A DNA stretch of 64,000 bases, taken from positions 23,940-87,939 of the forward strand of contig JALNQF010000181.1 of the NCBI GenBank assembly GCA_028456385.1, given 5' to 3'. Made by a program: the position numbers and the translations under genes. The stretch is from Ophiosphaerella korrae (taxonomy: Eukaryota; Ascomycota; Dothideomycetes; Pleosporales; Phaeosphaeriaceae). How positions within the stretch are numbered: position 1 is the first letter of the stretch; every line of letters starts with the position of its first letter. Of the stretch, positions 1 to 10,800 are shown piece by piece. Below the pieces are notes generated by a model that saw only the letters and a program-made list of their open reading frames with translations, was not told where the DNA came from and ran no database searches.

Positions 1-123
1 TTCAGGAAAAATTAAAATACCTTCAAACTACTAAAAAGAGATCAAGATATAGTCCGATCAATAAAGAGATTTATTGAGTGTAACGATAGTTTTTCAAATG
101 AAGTTACCAACACAAATGCTCTG
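1..123 (+). mobile_element. 3' end of a group I intron in cob (partial)
   Basis: The window opens inside an intron. A group I 'S' (P7) motif, GATATAGTCC, lies near 46-55. The intron is taken to end at G123 because the cob protein resumes there as [10 protein letters not shown]. The 5' part and any HEG lie outside the window. Confidence 0.7.
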
Positions 124-866
124 TTAACAATGCAACACTAAATAGATTTTTCTCATTACACTTTGTGTTACCTTTTGTATTAGCTGCTTTAGCACTAATG
201 CATTTAATCGTTTTACACGACACAGCTGGATCAGGAAATCCTTTAGGTATATCAGGAAACTATGAAAGAATACCTTTTGCACCCTATTTCATATTTAAAG
301 ATCTTATTACAATATTCTTATTTATATTTGTATTATCTTTATTTGTGTTCTTTATGCCCAATATGTTAGGTGATAGTGAAAATTATGTAATGGCAAACCC
401 TATGCAAACCCCTGCGGCTATTGTTCCTGAGTGATATCTCCTTCCGTTCTACGCTATATTAAGATCTATCCCTAACAAATTGCTAGGAGTTATTGCCATG
501 TTCTCTGCTATCCTTATGTTGGTATCACTACCTATTACAGATGTAAGTAGATCAAGAGGTTTACAATTTAAACCTTTCAGTAGACTAGCTTTCTTTTGTT
601 TTGTGTCTAATTTTTTAGTCTTAATGGTATTAGGGGCTAAACACGTAGAATACCCGTTTATAGGATTAGGTCAAGTATGTACCGCTTTATACTTTTTATT
701 TTTTATAGTAATGTTCTTTATTTCTAAAACTGAAAATACTTTAACTATCCTTGCTACTGTGGTCTATCCTTATGGTGGGATATATAATTATTTCAACAAT
801 AAGCTTTTTTCAGCTGGAAAAACCGATAGAATTCTAAAAACTTGAAAAACCGATAGAATTATATAA
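124..866 (+). CDS. cob: Cytochrome b, 3' exon (partial)
   Basis: Cytochrome b is the haem-carrying core of complex III in the inner membrane. The exon covers the C-terminal 60 percent: [10 protein letters not shown], the [20 protein letters not shown] segment with haem-ligand and quinone-site residues, the [19 protein letters not shown] motif and four hydrophobic helices. TGA codons at 432 and 843 read as Trp. The frame stops at TAA 864-866. The last residues hold a small tandem duplication (KTDRI twice), matched in DNA by repeated copies of a unit of about 25 bases around 820-885. This suggests recent slippage that lengthened the tail beyond the usual end. Upstream exons are outside the window. 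Confidence 0.95.
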
Positions 867-938
867 ACTTGAAAAATTGGTAATAAAAAACAGTAAACAT
901 TTTAAGCGTTAACTATACATAGTGGTGAGATTACTGTT

Positions 939-1102
939 AACTTGTTATGAAAAAGGTAAAATTTGTTATGTATTTGAGCATATTTATTTATAATAGTATA
1001 ACAAATCCCAGTTTATGGTTTTTTAATAAACTGGTGAATTGCAATTACATAATGTAAAGAGCAATTGGGGAGAAGATAAACAGAGGTTTAATAAAGCCCA
1101 GT
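939..1102 (+). repeat. Dispersed 3'-flank element, copy R1
   Basis: About 160 bases starting AACTTGTTATG and ending AATAAAGCCCAGTA. It contains a hairpin formed by CCCAGTTTA and TAAACTGG, then paired CAATT/AATTG, then a GGGGAGAAGATAAAC block. Related copies lie near 13334, 16070, 21808 and, reversed, 46101. This copy follows cob on the same strand. Confidence 0.75.
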
Positions 1103-1111
1103 AATAAATAA

Positions 1112-1165
1112 ACTCAATGAGAGAGCATCCGCTTTACACGCGCAGGGTTAATGTTAAAATTGCTA
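1112..1165 (+). pseudogene. tRNA-Val(UAC) remnant
   Basis: The stretch matches the D-arm and anticodon arm of tRNA-Val at 14262 (CTCAATG.GAGAGCATCCG and TTTACACGCG) but lacks a matching acceptor stem and T-arm. It directly follows repeat R1. It is probably a dead copy. Confidence 0.6.
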
Positions 1166-2000
1166 ACCTAATACCTTTTATGGAAAGTAACTGTATATAT
1201 ATCGGTAAGATAACTTTATTCATTGGTATATAAAATATATTAAATTTATAATTACATAGTGTATTAGATATTTCTAACACATCAATAAATCTTCTTATCT
1301 TAAATATATAATACATGGTTAATATATAATGAATAGTAAATAAGATTCTCGTGGTTTTATATTTTGTTAAATAACTCTATACCTAACCTTTTTCTGATTT
1401 TTATTATATAATGTTATACACTAATGTCTATTTATATAAAAAGTTGTACATATGTTATGAATGTTGAGTTTTTTTTATTTATATTATAGTATCTATAGTG
1501 CTAAAAACTCTAGTAAGGATATTTAATTTATTATGCTTATATAAATGTAGAGTATATTAGGTTTAAACAAAATGATGCTAGCCAACTTTGTGTAATTATT
1601 AAATTTGTGATACAAATGTAATTCATCTTAATTTTATTCTAACGAATATTAATAGGAAAATAGTTGGGAAGTCCGGTGATTTAATATAGCTTTTTAAAAG
1701 CGAAGCATAAGCTTGGGTAATTCACAGAAATTATAAATAATAAAAACTTTCAGTATTTTATTATAACTATGAAATGGAAAGCCTTAATGAATCTTTATTT
1801 TAGTTAAATATTACACACATGACCCGGCTTACTTGTATCCAAGTAAAATATTTATATATAGTTTCCATTAAATGTGTTAGAAATATTTAATATATTAATG
1901 TTAATAAGTCCCTTTAGCTCAAAAAAAAATACAAAAAAAAGTACTTTAGCCATAATACAATCGTTACGTTTTATACTTGTAGTAAAAAAATTATTGACAT
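1166..2000. other. AT-rich intergenic region
   Basis: No convincing gene is visible between the tRNA-Val remnant and atp6. Short frames here show no recognisable protein. A short stretch near 1655-1730 faintly recalls RNase P RNA but is too short (see rejected items). Confidence 0.5.
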
Positions 2001-4148
2001 ATGTTTTTTTATAACACAATAATAAGCCCTCTTGACCAATTTGAAATAAGAAACTTATTTAGCATAGATACACCTTTATTAGCAAATATAAACCTCTCTA
2101 TTACTAATATAGGGCTATATCTTACTATAGCTGCTTTTATAGCTTTCTATTTTAGTATCTTAGCTACTAACCACTCAAAAATCACCCCAAACAAATGATC
2201 TTTAAGTCAAGAAACATTATATGCAACAATACACAGTATTGTAGTAAACCAAATTAACAATAAAAATGGTCAAGTGTACTTCCCATTTATGTATGTATTG
2301 TTTATTTTTATTTTAATAAATAATTTAATAGGAATGGTTAAAAGGAGCCTACATAGATATATTATCCAAACATTTAGCTTAACTAATTTAAAAAACAAAA
2401 TAATCAGACTATATTCTTCAAATACTTCTAATTACCCTAGATATAACCTTAATAACACTTATTATCTTAATCCTTATTATATTACAGGTCTTGTAGATGC
2501 AGAGGGTTGTTTTACAACATCTATCTATAAAGATTGTAGAATGAAAACAGGATGACAAGTTAAACCTATATTTCAACTTAATTTACATAAAAAAGATCTA
2601 AAAATCTTAGAAGCTGTACAAAAAACATGGGGTGTAGGTAAAATATATAAACATGGTCAAGATTCATTTATGTATCGTGTTAGCTCTTTAAAGAATTTAA
2701 GAGTAATAACAAATCATTTCGATAATTATCCTTTAATAACTCAAAAATTAGCAGATTACCTGTTATTTAAACAATCTATTGATTTAATACAGAAAAAGTT
2801 ACATCTAACTGAACTAGGTTTACTAAAATTAGTTGGTATAAAATCTGTATTAAACTGGGGTTTATCTGAAAAATTTAAAGAAACATTTCCTAATATGATA
2901 CAAGTAGTAAGACCAAAGGTTGATATTTCAGAAATAAAAGATGTTTATTGACTTATAGGGTTTGTTGAAGGGGAAGGATCTTTTATGGTTATTATTCAAG
3001 AATCTAAAAGCCAAAAAACAACAGACAATATAGGTTTAAGATTTGTAATAACTCAACATTCTAAGGATTCAGTATTATTTGATAATATTTCAAATTATTT
3101 AGGTTGTGGGAAATGTTATTTTAGCCGTAATGAAGTAAATTTAAATGTTTCAACTTTTTCTGACATAAATAATAAAATTATACCTTTATTTAGTAAATAT
3201 CCCTTACTAGGTACTAAAAAGGAAGATTACCTAGATTTTTGTAAAGTAGCCGAGTTAATAAAATCTAAAGATCATTTAACAAAGCAGGGTATAGAAAATA
3301 TAAAAAGAATTAAAAGTAATATGAATAGTAAAAGAATACATTCTTAACTAAACATCTTAGATATAAAATAGTCTAACCCAAATATTTTGTTTTTAATTAC
3401 GCTTTATTATATTTGATAATATTATACGTAAAATTTTACTATATGCTGAAAACTTCTAATGCTTTAGATACGATCATTAATAATAAATTGGACAATATTT
3501 GTATTATTCATTATATTTAAAAGACGTAATAACTCTAAAGATAAAACAATGAAAAATCAGCAGGAAACCAACAGATACTACTAATACTTTAGACAAAGTA
3601 TAGTGTATACTAAAGGGATCCTCAGAGACTACACGTAAAAGGCTGCTCATATTACTAAATAGAGCAATCAAGATATAGTCCGACTTGATATGTCTATATG
3701 TCTATCAAGAAGTCCTTATAGTTTTGCATCAACATCTCATTTTATCTTAACATTTTCACTTAGTTTTACTGTTGTATTAGGTGCAACAGTATTAGGATTT
3801 AAAGAACATGGATTAAAATTCTTTTCTTTATTTGTTCCAGCTGGTTGTCCTTTAGGGTTATTACCTTTACTAGTCTTAATCGAATTCATTTCATATCTTG
3901 CAAGAAATGTATCTTTAGGGCTTAGATTAGCAGCCAACATATTATCAGGTCATATGCTATTAAACATATTAAGTGGGTTTACATACAATATAATGAGCTC
4001 TGGTATTATTTTCTTTGTACTAGGATTGTTACCATTAGCATTTATAATTGCATTCTCTGGATTAGAATTAGGTATTGCCTTTATACAATCACAGGTTTTT
4101 GTAGTTCTATCTTGTTCATATATAAAAGATGCATTAGAATTACACTAG
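2001..4148 (+). CDS. atp6: ATP synthase subunit a (two exons)
   Basis: Subunit a forms the proton half-channels of the Fo motor in the inner membrane. Exons are 2001-2338 and 3713-4148, giving 257 residues, normal for fungi. The N-terminus carries SPLDQFEIRNLFS. Exon 2 has PYSFASTSHFILTFSLS, the key ARNVSLGLRLAANILSGH helix with the essential Arg, and ends KDALELH. Joining at 2338/3713 restores NLIGMV-PYSFAS. Stop TAG 4146-4148. Confidence 0.95.
2339..3347 (+). CDS. LAGLIDADG homing endonuclease (atp6-i1)
   Basis: The frame is continuous with atp6 exon 1, so it is probably made as an exon-HEG fusion and then trimmed. It has two LAGLIDADG motifs, ITGLVDAEGCF and LIGFVEGEGSF, each with its acidic residue. 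Each is followed by the usual beta-sheet domain (KYPLLGTKKEDYLDF in the second). It ends MNSKRIHS, with TGA read as Trp. It looks intact and probably cleaves the intronless atp6 site. Double-motif proteins of this family are about 300 residues, as here. Confidence 0.88.
2339..3712 (+). mobile_element. Group I intron atp6-i1
   Basis: Exon T before and G3712 at the end. Conserved R (AGAGACTACACG, about 3624) and S (AGATATAGTCC, about 3670) core motifs lie in the last 150 bases, after the HEG. Confidence 0.85.
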
Positions 4149-4219
4149 CAATTTATTAAAAAAGTTTTAATGGTTTATTCTTTCTTTTTTTTTCTTTTTT
4201 TAACTATCAGTTAAAAAAA

Positions 4220-4302
4220 ATGGGTATGCTGAAATTGGTAGACAGGCCCCGCTTAGGACGGGGTGAAATTCATTCATATAAGTTCGAGTCTTATTACCCA
4301 TA
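4220..4302 (+). tRNA. trnL: tRNA-Leu(UAG)
   Basis: Full cloverleaf: acceptor ATGGGTA/TACCCAT, anticodon stem CCCCG/CGGGG around loop CTTAGGA giving anticodon UAG, a long variable arm as expected for Leu, and T-loop TTCGAGT. It lies 71 bases after atp6. Confidence 0.92.
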
Positions 4303-4309
4303 ATATATG

Positions 4310-4775
4310 AATATAATTATTATATTCATATATTGTACTATTTAATTCCTATTTTTAGATGCACTTCTAAAAATTTACATAATGATTAATATGTGGTAGA
4401 CTAATGGTAAGTCATAAATTTCATGCATTAATAGTGAGAATTCAAATTTCTCTCCTGGCTTTCTTTTTTAGTGAATTGCAGGATACTACAAAGTTTTTTA
4501 CATTACACTTTTTTTAAGTATTCAACAGGAATTTGTGTAAATTATTTAGAGTCTATAATAATTCATAGTAGTGTATTATTATTTAGTCTATAAATAATAG
4601 CTCATAGTAATGTATTGGGTATATAGTCATTATGTATCTATAGTAATTTATAATTCATAGTAATGTAACATGAGTTTATAGTAATTTATTGAAGTACACT
4701 ATCTATTAATAGTCGTGTAATAATAGTAATATATTACCCATTAACAATAAACCCTTGAAAAATGAAAATTTTAAA
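4310..4775 (+). repeat. Left arm of the window-spanning inverted repeat
   Basis: Bases 4310-4420 match the reverse complement of 63890-64000, and 4421-4775 match the reverse complement of about 63215-63560. The left arm lacks the roughly 330 bases that in the right arm hold the 3' half of tRNA-Gln, tRNA-His and the 5' half of tRNA-Met. The arm may continue left if the homology runs beyond the window's right edge. Confidence 0.85.
4390..4460 (+). pseudogene. Chimeric tRNA: 5' Gln joined to 3' Met
   Basis: The first half (TATGTGGTAGACTAATGGTA...) is the 5' half of tRNA-Gln. The second half (TTCATGCATTAATAGTGAG...TCCTGGC) is the 3' half of tRNA-Met. The join falls on the shared AAATTT. The acceptor strands no longer pair, so it cannot be a working tRNA. 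Intact parents are on the - strand at 63524-63595 and 63849-63920. Confidence 0.85.
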
Positions 4776-4855
4776 TAAAGGGGTTTAGATACACCATATA
4801 GTTTGAGTGTGTTTCCAAAAAAAAACGACGTATTGTGAACTTATTATAAAATATT

Positions 4856-7800
4856 ATGTTAAATTTAAATAGAAGTAATTTTCAGGCACACCCTTTTCAT
4901 TTAGTATCTCCTTCTCCATGACCATTATATTCATCCATTAGCTTATTAAGTCTTACAACATCGGCAGTTTTATCTTTCCATGGGTTTGCTTATGCAGAGT
5001 ACAATTTAATGCTAAGTTTAACTGCATTAATATTAGCTATGTCATTCTGATGAAGAGATGTAATAGCAGAGGGTATAATGAACCTAAAAAATAAAATACT
5101 GTTTAATTATAATTTGAATATTGCTAGAACTATCTCTGTTGAAAATTTAGAAAAATACCTTAATGATTATAAAGTTAATAATCATATTAAGGTGTTTAAA
5201 AATAATAATAATTTAGGTTATTATTTAGCAGGTTTATTAGAACACAAAAAGCCAGATTTGTTAAAAAAAAATTTTTTTTCTAACTCTATAAATCCTTTAT
5301 CTGTTACAGTTCTTCTTACAAGTAAAAGAAGTAAATCTAGCCAAATAAAAAAGTAAGAGAGTTTGTGCCCTTGCAAGATATTTCACTTACAAGGGATATG
5401 TGTATAAATAACCTTCCCTTTACTGCTGTTTTTTGTTATAGAGAACCTCCAAGAGAAATTTGCATTAAGAACGCAATACCTTCGTACTTTTATAGCATTT
5501 TTATTAGTTTACTTCTATCAGGGGGTTGAGCCAATATTCATCGTAAAACAAAATCAAAGGCACGTATTAAAATTTGTCAACCTTATGTTAATAGGGAATA
5601 TGTTTATTATATATTTAGAGAAATTCATATGTATTGTGAAAAAGACCCATATCGTTTTAATGATAATCTGAAAGGTAGACCAGTGGATGTTATATTAATA
5701 TCTACAAAATGGTTGTTCTGTCTTATTGATATTTATTATATGTTTTATATCAAAAATGTAAAAAGAGTGCCTTGCAATATATATGATCTATTGACACCTT
5801 TTGTTCTAGCTCATTGGGTAATGGGTGCGGGTATAAGCTTACAAGGGAGAGGAATAAAACTTTGTACTAAATTTAACAACATATTCGATACCGTTAAATT
5901 AATAAATGTATTAATAATCAAATATAGATTACGTTGTAATTTACTACTAGAAAAAGATAAACATAGTATATATATTTACCGTTCTTCATTAAATACTTTA
6001 TTAATGATTATAAAACCTTATATGTTATATTCTATAATAAAAAAAACAATCTAATAGACATATTTATATTTTCTGGGGCATATTTCTCTTCCGTCTTTAG
6101 GTGTTACAACGTTAAATCGAGTGTTAAACCCTAGAATAGTATTTACTTCACATATGAATAATTTAGGTATGTACACATTTATTCCATCAGAATTAGGTAA
6201 TATAGGACGTTTCCAAACTTCAGGCGAAAACGCTATTCGTTATATTATAGGTGATATAAAAGGTATTATGCTTCTTGTGAATTTAATGCACGGTAAACTT
6301 AGAACACCTAAAAACATAAGGTTTAATGATTTAATTAAATTTATGAATACTAAATATTTTTTGGACACACCTGAAAGTTTATTAGATTATTCTAATCTTT
6401 TAAGTAATAGTTGATTTACGGGTTTTACTGAATATGATGGACATTTTGGGATTAAATATATAGAAAGAAAAACTAAATCAGACACCCGTAAAAGATCTGT
6501 TAGTGAAGGTGTTACTCTTAAATTTATATTAAATCAGCGTTTGTTTGATAAACCGACATCTTGTTCTATGAAACCTTTTATGGAAAGTTTAGCATGATTT
6601 TTATCTTGTAATCTTACAAGTTATACTAATAATACAAACTCAGAAATATTATCTGTAAGTGTATCATCTTTAAACAGTGTAAAATTTCTGGTTAATTATT
6701 TTAATGAATATCCGTTAATAGGGGATAAATTAAATGATTTTAAGAAATGAGATATTGTTTATAATATGATTATTAAAAAAGAACATCTTACCCATAATGG
6801 AAGATTAAAAATTAGATCTTTAATAGGAAAATTATAATTAAACAATATTTAGTATTTTATGTGCTCTCTTTAAATTTTACTATATGTTGGAAGTTTCTAT
6901 CCAAAAGAAGAATAGAATAATCAACAGCAAACCAAAGGACGGATAAATATCCTAGTAGGATGCTTAGAGACTACACGTATAAGATTCATACGTTAAATAT
7001 AATATATTTAACCCATTTATCATGATATAGTCCAACCAATATAGTAATATATTGAATAATTTTTACATTATGTCATCATACGAAAAATAGCCAAATGGTC
7101 TTTTATAAAACTAGTGATGCAAAATGAAATTTTAACGACATATATAGGTCATCACACTCTCGCAGTCCAAAGAGGATTGAATATAGGTGTTGCTTTATTT
7201 ATAGTATCTGAAGCTTTATTTTTCTTAGCTATATTTTGAACATTTTTCCATAAAGTCAGCATATTTGTGGATAGAAACCAAATTCCGGGGAAACCCTAAA
7301 GCTCTAATAACTAAGCTTTATAAGGAAACCTATAAGTGGCCCCGTTAATGGCTGGGGGTATAGTAATATCATTAGAGATTCTTGGTACAAAGCAAGGAAT
7401 GGGCAATCGCGGATCTAAATCAGATAGTCTCATATCTGTAAAAGAGCAACGAGTAGACGGTTTCTCAGTATGTAAAAAATACTGTAAGGTGTACTCTAGT
7501 TACCAGGGAAACTTGGTTTTTATACATTATATAAAATATGTTAATACTATTATTGAATCTATACAAAAACTGTATACTAAAGTTTTTTGTTCTAATCGCC
7601 AAATATCTTTATTTTCTAGTGAAGCAACGTCTTCTAAATTTAGTTATGGTTCTACGAATGTCTTGAACCCTTATTATTTTACTGGTTTTACTGAGGGGGA
7701 AGGATGTTTTTTTTGTAGGTGTTAGTTCCAACCCTAGATATAAGACAGTATATAGGGTAAAAGCTGGTTTTCAAATCTGTTTACATTTAAGGGATATTGC

Positions 7801-10800
7801 CTTAGAACAAATTCAATAGTTCTTTGGGGTAGGTAAAATAACTATATTAGGGGCGGAATCTATTCAATTTAGAGTATATGATCCTAAAGACTTAAAAGTT
7901 ATTATGTATCATTTTGATAAATACCCTTTATTAACTAATAAACAATATTATTTTCTACTTTTTAAACAAGTAGTAAGTTATTTGGAACAAGGAAGACATT
8001 TAACTATAGAAGGTTTAAATAAAATTATGTCAATTAAAGCTGTGATGAATCATCAAGAAACATCAGATAGTTTAAATCTAGCTTTCCCTAATACAGAGCT
8101 TATTGTAAAACCAGATATTAAATATAGAAAAATAAAAAGTCTACACTGGTTAGCTGGTTTCACTGATGCTGAAGGATGATTCTTTGTAGCATAAAAAAAA
8201 TCACCAGGATATGAATTAGGGGAAACTGTATGATTGAGATTTATTTTGACTCAACATGTTAGAGATGAAGAGCTCCTAAAAAGTTTCATTTCTACTTTAA
8301 ATTGTGGTAGATATATACCGTCACCAGGCTATGGTGAATTTATTGTTGAAAAATTTAGAGATGTTTTTGATAAAGTGATTCCTATTTTTGAAGAATTTAA
8401 ATTACATGGTATAAAATCTAAGAATTATGAAGATTTCAAAAAAGTGGCTCTGCTTATGAAAAACAAATATCACTTAACTGGAGAGGGGCTAGATGAAATT
8501 AAACAAATTAAAGGTGGTATGAATAAAAATAGAGGATACTAAGATTAGTATATAAATATAATTGTGTATAAAATTAAAAGATTAAAAATCCATAATATGC
8601 TTTTTTTAAAGCGAAGCTACAAACAGTTTTTTTTAAACGAGTGCTCTCTCTCCTGCAGTAGAATTAGGTGCCATGTGACCACCTATGGGAATTGAAGCCA
8701 TAGACCCATTTGAACTACCATTAATAAACACAGTTATTTTGCTTTCTTCAGGATTTACTGTTACATATGGACACCATTTCTTAATTAACGGTAATAGAAG
8801 TAAAACTTTATACGGTTTATTATACACGGTTATATTAGCAATAATTTTTACAGGACTACAAGGTGTTGAATATTCAGTATCATCATTCACTATATCTGAT
8901 GGTGCTTTTGGATCATGTTTTTACTTTGGAACTGGGTTAATTCTAGCCCCTACTAAAAATAGTATATATATAAAAAAAGGTATATCTTATTCATATAAAT
9001 CTAACAATGTGAATCCTAATTGAATAACAGGGTTTTGTGATGCAGAGTCTAGCTTTTCCATAAGAGTTGGAAAAGACGAAAGTAGATTTAAATCTTTACG
9101 TATCGCACCCATCTTTTCCATAGAACTTCATGAAAAAGATTATAGTTTATTGAAAGAAATTTTTCATTTTTTTCAAGTAGGTACTATCATTAAAAGAGTA
9201 AAAAATGGGAATCCTGCAGCAATATATTCAGTACAATCTATTAGTGCATTAAAAGACGTAATTTTACCTCATTTTAATCAATATAATTTATTGACACAAA
9301 AAAAAGAAGATTTTCGTTTGTTCTCTTTAGTAGTAGATATGCTTTACGATAATCAGCATAAAAATGAAAAAGGTTTAAACAAGATATTATCATACAAAGC
9401 TTCTATGGGTAAAGGATTGTCAAATACTTTACTAAGTATATTTCCTGGTATAGAACCCACAGTAAGAAACCTAGTTTTACCTACAAAAGATTTTAATCCT
9501 TTTTGAGTAGCTGGGTTTGTTGATGGTGAAGGTTGTTTCTATGTAAAAACTTCAAAAATAAAGCAAGGCCCAGGTATTGCATATAAAGTAAATGTTTATT
9601 TTTCTATCTCACAACACAAACGTGATATCGCTTTACTCGAAAACCTAGTAACTTATTTTAATTGTGGTTTGGTGGAAACAGTGAAAACTAGACCAACTCA
9701 ATCTTCTTATGTTGTATACAAATTTGAGGATATACTTACTAAAATAATACCTTTTTTTGAGACATACCCTTTAAAAGGTAATAAATTGTTAGATTTTTAT
9801 GATTTCAAAAAAATAGCAAACATCACTGAAAAAAACACTAAATGAGATGAAAACAGTGACCTATTAAAAGAAATAATAAAAATAAAAAAAAACATGAATA
9901 GAAACAGATAAATTATACTTAATTATACTAATATATATACAATATTTTGTAGAAAACGGGGTAAATTGCATGAAACTCCATTATTATTATATGTAAAATA
10001 ATATGGACAACGCGCGGCGAAGTATGTATTAAATAAATGTTCGAAATAATGTAAAATTATCTAGAGGGATACATGAAGCCTCAACGACTAGTAGATGAGT
10101 ACTTTATTTACAATAATTCTACCACGAACACCCTGCGTTTATAATAACATAACTATATAGTTTATTATAAATGAAGACATAGTCTGAACCATTTCGATAA
10201 GGAATGGATATAAGAGATAAATAGCTCTTATGATAACAAATTTGTCCACGGATTCATTACAGCAGTCCCTACCAATTCTTTTATGTCATTAGATAATCAA
10301 TTTAGTGTAAAAAACAATTCAGTTCTTACTTTAGAATCCAATAAAAAATTCATTCATTTAGATAAGAATTTTATTGATTGATTAGTAGGATTTACGGACG
10401 CTGAAGGAAATTTTAATATTAGTTTAAAAGGTTTACAAGGTAATAATTATAATAGTTTAAATTTAACTTACCAAATTACTCTGCATATAAATGATTTATC
10501 TGTTTTAGAATATATTAGAAACAGATTAAATTGTGGAAGTATTTCTAAATCAGGAGATAAATGTAATTATTTTGTAAATGATCAAAAATCACTAGTAAAT
10601 GTTATAGTACCTATATTTAATAATGTAGAGTTAAAGAGTTCTAAATTCTTTCAATTTTTGAATTTTAAAAAAGCAGTTCATTTATTAATAGATAAAAAAC
10701 ATTTAACTTTTAAAGGTAAAATAGATATCTTACAATACTATCATGATATGAAACTTATAAATCAAAATTATAAAGCTAGAGAAAATATGATTATAGATAA

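Larger units (their letters stand above)
5075..7137 (+). mobile_element. Group I intron cox3-i1
   Basis: A 2.06 kb intron between GGT 5074 and G7137. R (TTAGAGACTACACG, about 6964) and S (GATATAGTCC, about 7024) lie at the 3' end. It contains an interrupted LAGLIDADG HEG and a second, different HEG. Confidence 0.85.

Noticed and set aside
1134..1316. - strand frame after cob
   Set aside because: Overlaps the tRNA-Val remnant and is Ile-rich AT noise.
1650..1745. Possible RNase P RNA: TTGGGAAGTCCGGTGA followed by TTCACAGAAATTATAAA
   Set aside because: The phrases recall the two conserved P4 strands, but they are only about 45 bases apart, the P4 pairing is poor beyond GTGA/TCAC, and the first strand lacks the usual GGAAAGUC. 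A covariance-model search would decide.
3737..3940. Open frame on the - strand inside atp6 exon 2
   Set aside because: Shadow of a certain gene; the translation has no family features.
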